Shown: piece by piece, positions 8,659-18,139 of the stretch
Layout of the letters: the number at the start of each line of letters is the position of its first letter
Position numbering within the stretch: the first letter of the stretch is position 1
From: Flavobacterium bernardetii
GTDB lineage: Bacteria > Bacteroidota > Bacteroidia > Flavobacteriales > Flavobacteriaceae
Assembly: GCF_011305415.1 (NCBI RefSeq)
Contig: NZ_JAANOQ010000005.1
Location: 124,001 to 188,000 of the forward strand
Reading direction: 5' to 3'
DNA: 64,000 nucleotides
Position numbers and translations under genes: made by a program
Notes under the pieces: generated by a model
Database searches by the model: none
What the model saw: the letters and a program-made list of their open reading frames with translations, nothing else
What the model was told of the DNA's origin: nothing

Positions 8659-9889
8659 TTTTAGACGTTTTCATTTCGTCTATAAAGTTAGTTAAATGTT
8701 CGACTTCTACGTGATCCATCAAAACAATTTTATACCATTTGTTGTTTTCATTGTGCTGTTGTGGTACTAAACCGAATTTATTTGCGATATTTTCAGGAAC
8801 AAATTCAGCTTTAATCGTCACAATATTCATAAACGGACAATTGTAATAAGCTATTCCTAATGCGTCTAATTCTTTGGTAAGAAATTGTGTTCGCATCATT
8901 AAAATGCTGATTTTTTCGTACCAAGCATGAGGTCCGTACGTAAATAGAATCATCCAAACTGCCACAGCATTCGCACCAGAACGACTTCCGCATAAAGTTA
9001 AATCCATGCCTTCTACGTACTCCGCTTCTTTGGTTAATACATTTTCGATTAAGCCTTTTCTACAAATAAAAACGCCTGTTCCATAAGGAGCTTGTAACAT
9101 TTTATGTGCGTCAATTGTAATAGAACTAATTTTTGGATTACTAAAATTAATTTCCGATTTTTCATTGCTAAACGGATAGACAAAACCACCGTAAGCGCCG
9201 TCAATATGCAGTTTATATTCTAAATTATGTTTTTCTAAAACTTCGATATAATCATTCGGATTATCTACGGAACCAAACATGGTTGTTCCCATATTGGAAA
9301 CCGCGATAAAATATTTTACTCCTCTATTTTTCGCTTCCACAATTAAAGCTTCCAATTTCTCTTTTTGAATGGCTCTCGAATAGAAATCAACAGGAATTGA
9401 AATCCAATCAATTTGTAATAAATTAGAGGCTTTTGGTATGGAATAATGCGTGTCTTCACTAGCTAAAATGGCAATTTCGTTCAATTTTGCATTGAAATTA
9501 TGAAAGAAATAATTTCGAAATACCCAAATAGCTTGAATGTTGGCTTCGGTTCCACCAGGAGAAATGTAGCCGTCGTATTCGTTTGGTTGACATTTAAAAA
9601 CATCAACAGCTAACACATTTAAAACTTCACGTTCAATTTCTTGTGTGCCATAAAACGCATTTTCTGAAGTTCCGAAAGTATGACAACCAATATTATTTGG
9701 ATTGGCAACATACGCTCTAATTGTGGGTGCATCTCGTAAAAAAGGCGCTTCTTCGTAAAACACTTTACTATCTAAACGAGAAGCGGGAAATCCTAATGAA
9801 GTATCTGTCGCAAAATTCACATTTTGAACTAAAGCTTCATCAATTCTATCTTGTCTTTGTTGCGGAGTCAATTTCTTCCAATACTGCAT
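8627..9889 (-). CDS. pyridoxal phosphate-dependent amino-acid decarboxylase (group II)
   Basis: A 420-residue fold-type I PLP enzyme. The motifs are GYISPGGTEANIQAIW (cofactor phosphate region), HIDGAYGGFVYPF (Asp that contacts the pyridine ring) and SITIDAHKMLQAPYGTG, whose Lys should form the Schiff base. The overall pattern resembles histidine/tyrosine/aspartate decarboxylases; the substrate cannot be fixed from sequence. It is the first gene of a two-gene unit with the overlapping cyclo-ligase gene. A TAGATTTG box on the minus strand at 9906-9913 may be its promoter. Confidence 0.88.
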   Translation of the reverse strand: MQYWKKLTPQQRQDRIDEALVQNVNFATDTSLGFPASRLDSKVFYEEAPFLRDAPTIRAYVANPNNIGCHTFGTSENAFYGTQEIEREVLNVLAVDVFKCQPNEYDGYISPGGTEANIQAIWVFRNYFFHNFNAKLNEIAILASEDTHYSIPKASNLLQIDWISIPVDFYSRAIQKEKLEALIVEAKNRGVKYFIAVSNMGTTMFGSVDNPNDYIEVLEKHNLEYKLHIDGAYGGFVYPFSNEKSEINFSNPKISSITIDAHKMLQAPYGTGVFICRKGLIENVLTKEAEYVEGMDLTLCGSRSGANAVAVWMILFTYGPHAWYEKISILMMRTQFLTKELDALGIAYYNCPFMNIVTIKAEFVPENIANKFGLVPQQHNENNKWYKIVLMDHVEVEHLTNFIDEMKTSKNVEKRITTEV

Positions 9890-9905
9890 ACCTAAATTTT
9901 TTTGA

Positions 9906-9913
9906 CAAATCTA
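9906..9913 (-). promoter_or_regulatory. putative -7 box for the PLP decarboxylase (TAGATTTG)
   Basis: The minus strand reads TAGATTTG, 17 bp upstream of the ATG at 9889. No -33 element found at 19-21 bp. Confidence 0.4.
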
Positions 9914-9965
9914 AGTGACAACTTTCAGATAAAACATGATAATTGTTAGGTTTGGATTTTGAAGA

Positions 9966-10925
9966 TTATGCTTCTAAATTTGTTGAAATATGAAAAACGG
10001 CATCACCTTTATAAACCACTGGTGCATCGTTTACATTTATTAAATAACCTGCATGTGGCGCTTTTAATTTATGACTTACTTTTCCAAACGGATCGGAAAT
10101 TGTGGCCAGTAATTCGCCTTTTACCACATAACAACCAATTTGTTTTAATCCATGAAACATACCAGAATGATTGGCTCTAATCCAATCTGATTTTTCAATA
10201 TAAATAGTTTTATTTGCTGAAGAAATTTGATGTTTAGGTTTTAACATTTTCAAATGTTGCAAAAATCTTTTAGCGCCTTCAACACCTTCTTTGGTAACCT
10301 TGTCATTAATATCAACCGATTTTCCTCCTTCAAATAACAACAATTGAACGTTCATTTTATCGCATGAATTTCTAAAAGAACCGGCAATATTATTAGAATA
10401 CAACGTAAAAGGCGCTCCAAAAACATCTGATAATATTTTTAATTCTTTATTATTAGGTACAATACGTATTTGTGGTGCGTTAAATCTTCTGGCGCCACCA
10501 GCGTGAAAATCGATAGCATAATCTATATGTGGTATAATTTCTTTTACAATATGATAAGCAAACTGACTCGCTAACGAACCTGTTTTACTTCCAGGGAAAA
10601 CTCTGTTTAAATCTCTTCCATCAGGAAATTCTCGAGTTTGATTTACAAAACCAAAAATATTAATTACTGGAATACAAATAATTGTACCACATTTAGGTTT
10701 GTTGATTTTTTGAACAATAAGTTCCCTAACAATTTCTGTCCCGTTAATTTCATCACCATGTAAACCAGCGCTAAATAAAACAACTGGTCCGTCTTTTTTA
10801 CTTCTTTTTACAATTATAGGAATATGCAAATCCGTCATCGTGTGCAATTTTCCAATTTGCATGTTGATGGTTTTACTTTCGCCAGGTAAAATAGTTTCGT
10901 TAAAAATGGTAATTGACTTATGCAT
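9966..10925 (-). CDS. succinylglutamate desuccinylase/aspartoacylase family zinc hydrolase
   Basis: The 319-residue product belongs to the M14-like AstE/AspA group. Zinc ligands are seen in GLHGDEINGTE (His and Glu) and the AIDFHAG motif (His); DGRDLNRVFPG is the substrate-binding Arg/Asn stretch typical of the family. The C-terminal part (residues ~225-319) forms a lipoyl/biotinyl-like beta domain with GELLATISDPFGKV and KAPHAGYLINV. Substrate is unknown; enzymes of this type remove acyl groups from amino acids. Transcribed divergently from uvrC, with 120 bp between the starts. Confidence 0.88.
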   Translation of the reverse strand: MHKSITIFNETILPGESKTINMQIGKLHTMTDLHIPIIVKRSKKDGPVVLFSAGLHGDEINGTEIVRELIVQKINKPKCGTIICIPVINIFGFVNQTREFPDGRDLNRVFPGSKTGSLASQFAYHIVKEIIPHIDYAIDFHAGGARRFNAPQIRIVPNNKELKILSDVFGAPFTLYSNNIAGSFRNSCDKMNVQLLLFEGGKSVDINDKVTKEGVEGAKRFLQHLKMLKPKHQISSANKTIYIEKSDWIRANHSGMFHGLKQIGCYVVKGELLATISDPFGKVSHKLKAPHAGYLINVNDAPVVYKGDAVFHISTNLEA

Positions 10926-10990
10926 AACGTGTTTGACTTTTTGGCTAATGTAATAAAAAATTACTTCATGTTAAATCAATAGTTTTTTGT

Positions 10991-10998
10991 TATTTTTG
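10991..10998 (+). promoter_or_regulatory. putative -7 box for uvrC (TATTTTTG)
   Basis: TATTTTTG matches TAnnTTTG and lies 47 bp before the ATG at 11046. Its last base overlaps a GTG that opens the longer frame, so that GTG is unlikely to be the translation start. Confidence 0.45.
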
Positions 10999-11045
10999 TG
11001 ATAGAATTTCCATCGCAACAAAAAATACAGACTTCGCCCACAAAA

Positions 11046-12833
11046 ATGACGCCACTCGAACTACAAATCCAAACTTTACCTGATAATCCTGGTGTGTATC
11101 AGTATTACGACAAAGACAACAAGATTTTGTATGTTGGAAAAGCGAAAAATTTAAAAAAACGCGTACAATCGTATTTTACTAAAAACCACGATAATTATAA
11201 AACTTCGGTACTTGTAAAAAAGATTGTGACGATTAAACACATTGTAGTTCCAACAGAAACCGATGCGTTATTATTGGAAAACAATCTGATTAAAACCTTA
11301 CAACCTAGATATAATGTTTTACTTCGTGATGATAAAACCTATCCTTGGATTTGTATCAAAAAAGAAGCTTTTCCAAGAGTTTTCCCTACAAGAAAAATGG
11401 TGAAAGACGGTTCGGAATATTTTGGTCCTTATACCAGTTTCAAAACCGTAAACACCTTATTGGAATTAATCAAAGAATTATATCCGTTACGAACTTGTAA
11501 TTTCGATTTATCGTTAACCAATATTCGTGCGGGAAAATATAAAGTGTGTTTAGAATATCATATTGGAAATTGCAAAGGTGGTTGTGAAGGTTTTGAAACC
11601 CAAGAACATTATCAAACTCAAATTACAGCAATTAGAGAAATTTTAAAAGGAAATTTCAAAGAAAGTTTAAAAGATTTCAAAAATCACATGCAAATTTTAG
11701 CTTCTGAAATGAAGTTTGAAGAAGCACAAAAAATAAAAGATAAAATTGAAGTTTTAGAAAACTATCAAGCGAAATCGACGATTTTAAATCCGAAAATCAC
11801 CAATATTGATGTGTTTTCGATTATTTCTGATGAAACGATGGCGTATGTGAATTTTTTACAGATTTCTCACGGAGCGATTATTCGTTCGCATACTTTAGAA
11901 TTAAAGAAAAAATTAGACGAAACCGATCAAGAATTACTAGAATTAGCCGTTGTTGAAATTCGAGAACGATTCTTTTTAACCTCTCGAGAAATTATCGTAC
12001 CTTTTGAAATAGATTTAGGTGAAACTATAAAAGTAACCGTTCCAAAATTAGGTGATAAAAAAGAAATCTTAAATTTATCGGAACGCAATGCCAAATACTA
12101 TCGTTTAGACCAACTGAAACAAATAAAAATTGTAGATCCTGAACGTCATACCACCCGAATTATGGCGCAAATGCAAAAAGATTTACGACTTTCTGTGGAA
12201 CCACGACATATTGAATGTTTTGATAATTCGAACATTCAAGGAACCAATCCGGTTTCGGCTTGTGTGGTTTTTAAAGATGGAAAAGCAAGTAAAAAAGACT
12301 ATCGCCATTTTAATATCAAAACCGTTGAAGGTCCGAATGATTTTGCTTCGATGGAAGAAGTCGTTTACAGAAGATACAAACGCATGCTTGACGAAAACCA
12401 AACGTTACCACAACTAATTATTATAGATGGTGGAAAAGGACAATTGTCTTCGGCTTTAAAAAGTTTGGAAGATTTAGGTTTACGTGGAAAAATTGCCATT
12501 ATTGGAATTGCGAAACGTTTGGAAGAATTGTTTTATCCAGATGATCCGATTCCTTTATATTTAGATAAGAAAAGTGAAACACTAAAAATTATACAGCAAT
12601 TACGAAACGAAGCGCATCGATTTGGAATCACGCATCACAGAGATAAAAGAAGTAAAGCATCGTTAGTTTCGTCAATAGATAACATCCCTGGAATTGGTGA
12701 AAAAACAATGGTAACTTTAATTTCTCACTTCAAAAGTGTTAAAAGATTAAAAGAAGCCACAGAAAAAGAAATTTCTGACATAATTGGACTTTCAAAAGCG
12801 AAAAAAATTACCGACTTTTACAAAAAAGAATAA
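11046..12833 (+). CDS. uvrC: excinuclease ABC subunit C
   Basis: The 595-residue protein makes the dual incisions in nucleotide excision repair with UvrAB. It has an N-terminal GIY-YIG nuclease (DNPGVYQYYDKDNKILYVGKAKN), the UVR motif (FEEAQKIKDKIEVLE) for UvrB contact, an RNase H-like second nuclease domain (ECFDNSNIQGTNPV, IIIDGGKGQL) and a C-terminal helix-hairpin-helix pair (IDNIPGIGEKTMVTLI, ISDIIGLSKAKKI). The ATG at 11046 gives MTPLELQIQTLP and normal family length; a GTG start 16 codons earlier would lie in the promoter box. The next gene begins 3 bp after the stop, indicating cotranscription. Confidence 0.96.
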   Translation: MTPLELQIQTLPDNPGVYQYYDKDNKILYVGKAKNLKKRVQSYFTKNHDNYKTSVLVKKIVTIKHIVVPTETDALLLENNLIKTLQPRYNVLLRDDKTYPWICIKKEAFPRVFPTRKMVKDGSEYFGPYTSFKTVNTLLELIKELYPLRTCNFDLSLTNIRAGKYKVCLEYHIGNCKGGCEGFETQEHYQTQITAIREILKGNFKESLKDFKNHMQILASEMKFEEAQKIKDKIEVLENYQAKSTILNPKITNIDVFSIISDETMAYVNFLQISHGAIIRSHTLELKKKLDETDQELLELAVVEIRERFFLTSREIIVPFEIDLGETIKVTVPKLGDKKEILNLSERNAKYYRLDQLKQIKIVDPERHTTRIMAQMQKDLRLSVEPRHIECFDNSNIQGTNPVSACVVFKDGKASKKDYRHFNIKTVEGPNDFASMEEVVYRRYKRMLDENQTLPQLIIIDGGKGQLSSALKSLEDLGLRGKIAIIGIAKRLEELFYPDDPIPLYLDKKSETLKIIQQLRNEAHRFGITHHRDKRSKASLVSSIDNIPGIGEKTMVTLISHFKSVKRLKEATEKEISDIIGLSKAKKITDFYKKE

Positions 12834-12836
12834 CCT

Positions 12837-15086
12837 ATGTTTAAGAATCAAGTAAAAAGCAAAAAGAAAAAAGAAAATTGCTTTAGCGGTATGTTTTCTT
12901 GTATCTTCCTTTTCACTTTTGCCTTTTGCGTTTTGCCTTTAAACTCAAACGCGCAAGAAACTTCAAAAAAACCAAAAATTGGATTGGTGCTTTCTGGTGG
13001 TGGCGCGAAAGGATTGGCACATATTGGTGTGTTGAAAGTTATCGATTCCTTAGGAATAAAAATCGATTACATCGGCGGAACCAGTATGGGCGCCATCATT
13101 GGTGGAATGTACGCTTCTGGTTATACGGGAAAACAATTGGATTCTATTTTCAAAACGTTAACCATTGACGATTTAGTTCAAGATAATATTCCAAGAAAAT
13201 CCAAAATTCTTATCAATAAAAGAAATGACGATATTTATGCTTTAGTACTTCCTTTCAAAAACCTTAAATTAGAAACGCCAAATGCGCTTTCTAAAGGTTT
13301 GTATAATTTCAATTTCCTTTCTAAAATTAGTTATCACGTAAGAAATATACGTGATTTTAAAAAACTTCCTATTCCGTTTTTCTGTATGGCAACTGATATT
13401 GAAACAGGCCAAGAAGTAGTTTTAGATAAAGGAATTTTTCCACAAGCTTTAGTGGCAAGTAGTTCCATTCCAACGATATTTTATCCAATAGAAATTGAAG
13501 GAAGGTTACTTGTTGATGGTGGTGTAACCAATAATTATCCAATTGAAAAGCTAAGAGAGTTAGGTGTAGATTTTGTTATTGGTGTAGATGTGCAAGAAGA
13601 ATTAAAAAATAGAAAGGATTTACAAGGAATCACTACTATTTTCGGACAAATTTCTAATTTCAACACACAAGGACAAATGGAAAGTAAGCGAAAACTTACC
13701 GACATTTATATTAAACCCGACATTAAAGGTTTCAATGTTTTATCTTTCGAAAATGGAAAAAAAATTATTGAAAATGGAGAAAATGAAGCTCGAAAATTTT
13801 TAACAGAACTTACTGTTTTTCAAAATAGCGACTATAAAAAACCAGAATTAGCTCCAGTAAAAGATTCTATTTATATAGGAAACATTGGCTTTACAGAACT
13901 GAAAAATTATACGCGAGCTTACGTTTTAGGGAAATTACGTTTTAAACCAAATACTAAAATTAGTTTTGAAGATTTTCAAAATGGTATTCAAAATTTAAAT
14001 AATACACAAAACTTTAGCTCTGTAAAATATCAATTTAACGAAAAAGATGTTTTTATTAGTTTAAGAGAAAATAGAGTGAACACTTTTTTAAAATTCGCTT
14101 TACATTATGATGAACTATATAAAAGTGGTGCTTTAATAAACATCACTCATAAAAAATTATTATCTAAAAACGACATGGTTTCTTTAGATTTAATTTTAGG
14201 TGATAATTTTAGATATGATTTCAACTATTTAATTGATAATGGCTATTATTTTAGTTTTGGTGTTTCTTCAAGTTTAAATAAATTCAATAAAAACGTAAAT
14301 AATTCTTTCGGAATTCAAAATTATTTAAATAACACTTTCGAAAAAATAAATTTAGATTATTCTAGTTTAAATAATAAAGCATTTCTTCAAACTGTTTTCT
14401 TAAGAAAATTTAATCTTGGAGGTGGTTTAGAGCTGCAACATTTGAATTTAAAATCCGAAAATTTACCTAACGCGAATAAAACAATTGAAAACAGTAATTA
14501 TTTGTCCTTTTTTGGGTTTTTAAATCACGATACGTTTAACAATAAATTTTTTCCAAAAAAAGGATGGTATTTTAAAAGTAATTTTAATTATTATTTTCAT
14601 TCGTCAGATTACACAAATAAGTTTAGCAAATTTTCAATTGCCAAAGCAGATATGGGAATTGCTTTTGAGCCGTTGAAAAAACTTTCTGTAATTATTCAAA
14701 ACGAAGGAGGTTTTAAAGTTGGTTATTCTTCTCTACCTTATTTTGATTTTGTTTTAGGTGGGAATGGATTTAAAGACACGAATAATATTCGTTCCTTTTA
14801 TGGTTATGATTTTTTAAACTTAAGCGGAAACTCCTATGTAAAAGCAACTGGAACTGTTGATTATGAATTTTACAGAAAAAACCATATAAATCTTACTTAC
14901 AACGCTTCTATTGTTGGAAATTTTATATTTAATTCCACAAAAACTTGGTTAAATAAACCTTCATTTACAGGTTTTGGATTAGGGTATGGATTAGACACAC
15001 TTATTGGTCCATTTGAAATTAAATATACTTGGTCTCCAGAAACACATTTCTCTGCTTTTTGGTTCAATTTAGGCTTCGTTTTTTAA
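12837..15086 (+). CDS. patatin-like phospholipase with C-terminal Omp85-type barrel (PlpD-like)
   Basis: The 749-residue protein combines an exported patatin lipase with an outer-membrane barrel. After a signal sequence ending LPLNSNAQ come the oxyanion loop LSGGGAKGLAH, the nucleophile motif GTSMG and the catalytic Asp motif DGGVTNNYP. A POTRA-like segment (SIYIGNIGFTELKNYTRAY) and about 330 residues of beta-rich barrel follow, ending in FWFNLGFVF with a terminal Phe as in Omp85 proteins. This is the type Vd architecture, in which the barrel places the lipase at the surface or in the periplasm. The true start may be Met-19 (12891), which directly precedes the hydrophobic signal. It sits 3 bp behind uvrC. 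Confidence 0.9.
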   Translation: MFKNQVKSKKKKENCFSGMFSCIFLFTFAFCVLPLNSNAQETSKKPKIGLVLSGGGAKGLAHIGVLKVIDSLGIKIDYIGGTSMGAIIGGMYASGYTGKQLDSIFKTLTIDDLVQDNIPRKSKILINKRNDDIYALVLPFKNLKLETPNALSKGLYNFNFLSKISYHVRNIRDFKKLPIPFFCMATDIETGQEVVLDKGIFPQALVASSSIPTIFYPIEIEGRLLVDGGVTNNYPIEKLRELGVDFVIGVDVQEELKNRKDLQGITTIFGQISNFNTQGQMESKRKLTDIYIKPDIKGFNVLSFENGKKIIENGENEARKFLTELTVFQNSDYKKPELAPVKDSIYIGNIGFTELKNYTRAYVLGKLRFKPNTKISFEDFQNGIQNLNNTQNFSSVKYQFNEKDVFISLRENRVNTFLKFALHYDELYKSGALINITHKKLLSKNDMVSLDLILGDNFRYDFNYLIDNGYYFSFGVSSSLNKFNKNVNNSFGIQNYLNNTFEKINLDYSSLNNKAFLQTVFLRKFNLGGGLELQHLNLKSENLPNANKTIENSNYLSFFGFLNHDTFNNKFFPKKGWYFKSNFNYYFHSSDYTNKFSKFSIAKADMGIAFEPLKKLSVIIQNEGGFKVGYSSLPYFDFVLGGNGFKDTNNIRSFYGYDFLNLSGNSYVKATGTVDYEFYRKNHINLTYNASIVGNFIFNSTKTWLNKPSFTGFGLGYGLDTLIGPFEIKYTWSPETHFSAFWFNLGFVF

Positions 15087-15100
15087 TTAAATATTTTGAT

Positions 15101-15132
15101 TTGGTTAATTAAGTGAAAATATCATATATTTG
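15101..15132 (+). promoter_or_regulatory. promoter of the amino-acid permease gene
   Basis: A TTG at 15101-15103 and TATATTTG at 15125-15132, 21 bp apart, match the Bacteroidota -33/-7 promoter layout. The ATG is 23 bp downstream. Confidence 0.55.
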
Positions 15133-15155
15133 GCACAACAAAAAATTATTACTTT

Positions 15156-16619
15156 ATGTCTATTTGGAGAGTTAAACCAGTATCTGCTTTTGAAGCGGAT
15201 ATGAAAAAAAGTGAATTAAAGCGAGTTCTAGGGAAATGGAGCTTAACAGCAATTGGAATTGGAGCCATTATTGGTGGAGGTATTTTTGTACTTACCGGAA
15301 CTGGAGCATATAATCACGCTGGTCCAGCATTAGCGCTTTCATTTGTAATTGCAGGTATCGCTTGTGTATTTGCTGCTTTATGTTATTCTGAATTTGCTTC
15401 AATTTTACCTGTAGAAGGTTCTGCGTATGCGTATGCTTACGGAACAATTGGTGAAGTTTTTGCTTGGATTATTGGTTGGGGATTAATCTTAGAATACGCG
15501 ATGGGTTCGATGACGGTTGCCGTTTCTTGGTCTGGATATTTTAATAAAATGCTCAAAATGTTTGGCATAAAACTCCCCGAATGGCTAACAGCTGACCCAG
15601 CAAGTTATACCGGTGAAGGGTTTTCAATGAACTTACCTGCATTTCTTATTGTTCTTTTAGTAATATCTCTTCTTATAAAAGGTACCGAAAAAGCTGCTAG
15701 TGCAAATAACTTCATCGTTATTTTAAAAGTCTCTGCAGTTATTTTTGTAATTATTGCAGGTGCATTTTTTATTAATGTAGACAATTGGACACCATTTATT
15801 CCTGATGTTCAAACAATTATGGTAGATGACAAACCTCACCAAGCTTATGGTGTTGGTGGTGTAGTTTCAGGAGCTGCTGCAATTTTCTTTGCTTATGTTG
15901 GTTTTGATGCGGTATCAACTCAAGCTGGTGAAGCGATCAATCCTAAAAAAGATGTTCCTTTTGCAATCATTGCTTCTTTATTAGTTTGTACAGTACTTTA
16001 TATTTTAGTTTCTTTAGTATTAACTGGTATGATCAGTTACCAAGACTTCAATCCACTAGGAAAATATCCTGAAGCTATTAAAGCTCCAGTAGCTTATGCT
16101 TTTGATATTGCTGGACAAGCTTGGGCAGGTTATATTATCACAATTGCCGCTACAGTTGGTTTAATTTCTGTATTAATGGTAATGATTATGGGACAATCTA
16201 GAATTTTCTTAGGAATGTCTAAAGACGGATTAATTCCTTCTGTTTTCTCTAAAATCAACCCAATATCTGGAACTCCAAAAAACAATTTAATGATTTTAGG
16301 AGGTTTTATTGCAATAGTTGCTGCTTTCACTCCAATTAGTAAATTAGCAGAAATGACAAGTTTTGGTACATTATTTGCTTTTACTATGGTTTGTATTGCG
16401 GTTTGGATTTTAAGAGTAAAACAACCAGGTTTAGAGCGTACTTTTAAAGTTCCTGCTTTACCAGTAATTGCCGTTTGTGGTATTTTAATTAATACATACC
16501 TAATGATTAACTTAAGTAAAGATGCACAATTACTATCTTTAGGATGGTTATCCATTGGAATTTTAATATATTTCTTATACGGTAAACGAAATTCGAAACT
16601 GAATAATAAACAAGAATAA
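15156..16619 (+). CDS. APC superfamily amino-acid permease (cationic amino-acid transporter type)
   Basis: A 487-residue inner-membrane transporter with about 12 helices. The first helix has the APC substrate-binding signature GIGAIIGGGIFVLTG, and FFAYVGFDAVSTQAGEAINP in helix 6 is typical of the cationic amino-acid transporter (CAT/YfnA) subgroup. Only after KPVSAFEADMKKSELKRVLGKW does the membrane part begin, the usual short cytoplasmic tail. It has its own promoter and a strong hairpin terminator. Its substrate is probably an amino acid taken up with protons; which one is not clear. The last codons lie in a 13-bp tandem duplication. Confidence 0.92.
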   Translation: MSIWRVKPVSAFEADMKKSELKRVLGKWSLTAIGIGAIIGGGIFVLTGTGAYNHAGPALALSFVIAGIACVFAALCYSEFASILPVEGSAYAYAYGTIGEVFAWIIGWGLILEYAMGSMTVAVSWSGYFNKMLKMFGIKLPEWLTADPASYTGEGFSMNLPAFLIVLLVISLLIKGTEKAASANNFIVILKVSAVIFVIIAGAFFINVDNWTPFIPDVQTIMVDDKPHQAYGVGGVVSGAAAIFFAYVGFDAVSTQAGEAINPKKDVPFAIIASLLVCTVLYILVSLVLTGMISYQDFNPLGKYPEAIKAPVAYAFDIAGQAWAGYIITIAATVGLISVLMVMIMGQSRIFLGMSKDGLIPSVFSKINPISGTPKNNLMILGGFIAIVAAFTPISKLAEMTSFGTLFAFTMVCIAVWILRVKQPGLERTFKVPALPVIAVCGILINTYLMINLSKDAQLLSLGWLSIGILIYFLYGKRNSKLNNKQE

Positions 16620-16633
16620 TAAACAAGAATAAT
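16602..16633 (+). repeat. 13-bp tandem duplication at the permease 3' end
   Basis: The 13-bp unit AATAATAAACAAG occurs at 16602-16614 and 16615-16627, with a partial third copy to 16633. The first copy is coding and the stop codon lies in the second. Confidence 0.7.
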
Positions 16634-16637
16634 ATTT

Positions 16638-16669
16638 AAAACGACTTCAAATTGAAGTCGTTTTTTTTT
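16638..16669 (+). terminator. Rho-independent terminator of the permease gene
   Basis: The stem ACGACTTCAA/TTGAAGTCGT with a minimal loop is followed by a run of nine T. Confidence 0.85.
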
Positions 16670-16929
16670 ATAATATATTTTTCCGATATTTGTGTAATGA
16701 AATCGCTCATCTATATAACTTTGCGATTGCAAAACACTTAAAATAGCGATTCCTTTTTTGACCGCTAAAAAATAAGTTTTTATAAATATGAAAAATTGGG
16801 ACGGATTATTAGCCTATTTAAAATTCCTCATCAAGAGAAATCCTGAATGAGTATGCTTCTTTTTTTTAAAATTTATGATTTTAATCTTTAAAAATCATAA
16901 ACAGTATCAACTTTTAAACAAAAAAGAAA
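16670..16929 (+). promoter_or_regulatory. hmgA upstream region: possible promoter and long leader with inverted repeat
   Basis: This 260-bp non-coding stretch holds a TTTG at 16689-16692 and TAACTTTG at 16716-16723 (23 bp apart, a little long), which would give a leader of about 200 nt. Near its end an 11-bp inverted repeat, arms 16872-16882 (TTTATGATTTT) and 16891-16901, lies 28 bp before the ATG and could be an operator or a leader hairpin. No known riboswitch is recognised. Confidence 0.4.
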
Positions 16930-18087
16930 ATGCCAATATATCATAAATTAGGAGATTTCCCTCAAAAACGCCACGTACAGTTTGAAAAACCTGATGGTGG
17001 ATTATATTACGAACAACTTTTTGGTACAGAAGGATTCAATGGACATTCTTCATTATTGTATCATGTTCACAGACCAACACAAGTTAAAGAAATTACCAAA
17101 TCTTACTCTGTTGAACCAAAAATTGCAATCGGTAAAAACATCAAATCTTTATTACTAAAAGGTTTTGAATTAAAACCAGCTGACGATTTTTTAGAAAGTC
17201 GTAAAGACATGTTAGTCAATAAAGATTGTATTATCGGATTAGCCGCACCAAAAAAATCATTACGTACTTATTTTTATAAAAACGCCGATGCAGACGAAAT
17301 GATATTTATCCATAAAGGTTCTGGGAAACTCAGAACAATGATGGGAAATATTGATTTCGAATATGGCGATTATCTTATTATTCCTCGTGGAATGATTTAT
17401 CAAATCGATTTCAATACTGAAGAAAATCGTTTGTTTTATGTAGAATCTTATGCGCCATTTTATACGCCAAAAAGATATAAAAACGAATCAGGTCAACATT
17501 TAGAACATTCTCCATTTTGCGAAAGAGATTTCAAATTACCAACCGAAATAGAAACCTATGACGAGAAAGGTGATTTTTTAATCAAAATCAAAAAAGAAGG
17601 AATGATGCATGAAGTGGTTTACGCTACGCACCCATTTGATGTTATCGGTTGGGACGGATACAATTTCCCATATGGATTTTCAATTCATAATTTCGAACCA
17701 ATAACAGGTCGAGTTCATTTACCACCACCAATTCATCAAACTTTTGAAACGTCTACTTTTGTAATATGTTCATTCGTACCGAGATTGTATGATTATCATC
17801 CAAAATCAATTCCTGCGCCATACAATCACAGTAATATCGATTCTGATGAAGTGTTGTATTATGTAGATGGTGATTTTATGAGTAGAAATAACATCGAACA
17901 AGGTCACATTACTTTACATCCAAAAGGAATTCCACACGGACCAGCACCAGGAGCCATGGAAAGAAGTATTGGTCATACCGAAACACTAGAATTAGCCGTT
18001 ATGGTTGACACGTTCCGCCCATTAATGATAACGGAAGAAGCGATGGGATTAGACGATGGTCAGTACTATAAATCTTGGGTAGAATAA
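16930..18087 (+). CDS. hmgA: homogentisate 1,2-dioxygenase
   Basis: The 385-residue protein should open the ring of homogentisate to maleylacetoacetate in tyrosine and phenylalanine breakdown. It is a cupin-type iron enzyme; HLPPPIHQTFE and the HPKGIPHGPAPGA region near residue 338 contain the His ligands, and the first cupin has MIFIHKGSGKLRTMMG. It is shorter than the ~430-residue proteobacterial and human enzymes but looks complete. The next gene, hppD, makes its substrate, and the two lie 52 bp apart on one strand. The later steps (maleylacetoacetate isomerase, fumarylacetoacetase) are not in this window. Confidence 0.93.
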   Translation: MPIYHKLGDFPQKRHVQFEKPDGGLYYEQLFGTEGFNGHSSLLYHVHRPTQVKEITKSYSVEPKIAIGKNIKSLLLKGFELKPADDFLESRKDMLVNKDCIIGLAAPKKSLRTYFYKNADADEMIFIHKGSGKLRTMMGNIDFEYGDYLIIPRGMIYQIDFNTEENRLFYVESYAPFYTPKRYKNESGQHLEHSPFCERDFKLPTEIETYDEKGDFLIKIKKEGMMHEVVYATHPFDVIGWDGYNFPYGFSIHNFEPITGRVHLPPPIHQTFETSTFVICSFVPRLYDYHPKSIPAPYNHSNIDSDEVLYYVDGDFMSRNNIEQGHITLHPKGIPHGPAPGAMERSIGHTETLELAVMVDTFRPLMITEEAMGLDDGQYYKSWVE

Positions 18088-18139
18088 TTAAACAATCACA
18101 ACTTTAGGTAATTTTCATATTACCATTAAAATATATATT

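Noticed and set aside
10998..11045. GTG start extending UvrC by 16 residues
   Set aside because: The GTG overlaps the last base of a -7 box, and the extra residues have no counterpart in UvrC; the ATG at 11046 gives normal length.
16130..16732. 200-codon open frame on the minus strand
   Set aside because: It lies opposite the well-supported amino-acid permease and crosses its terminator; the product looks like a shadow translation.
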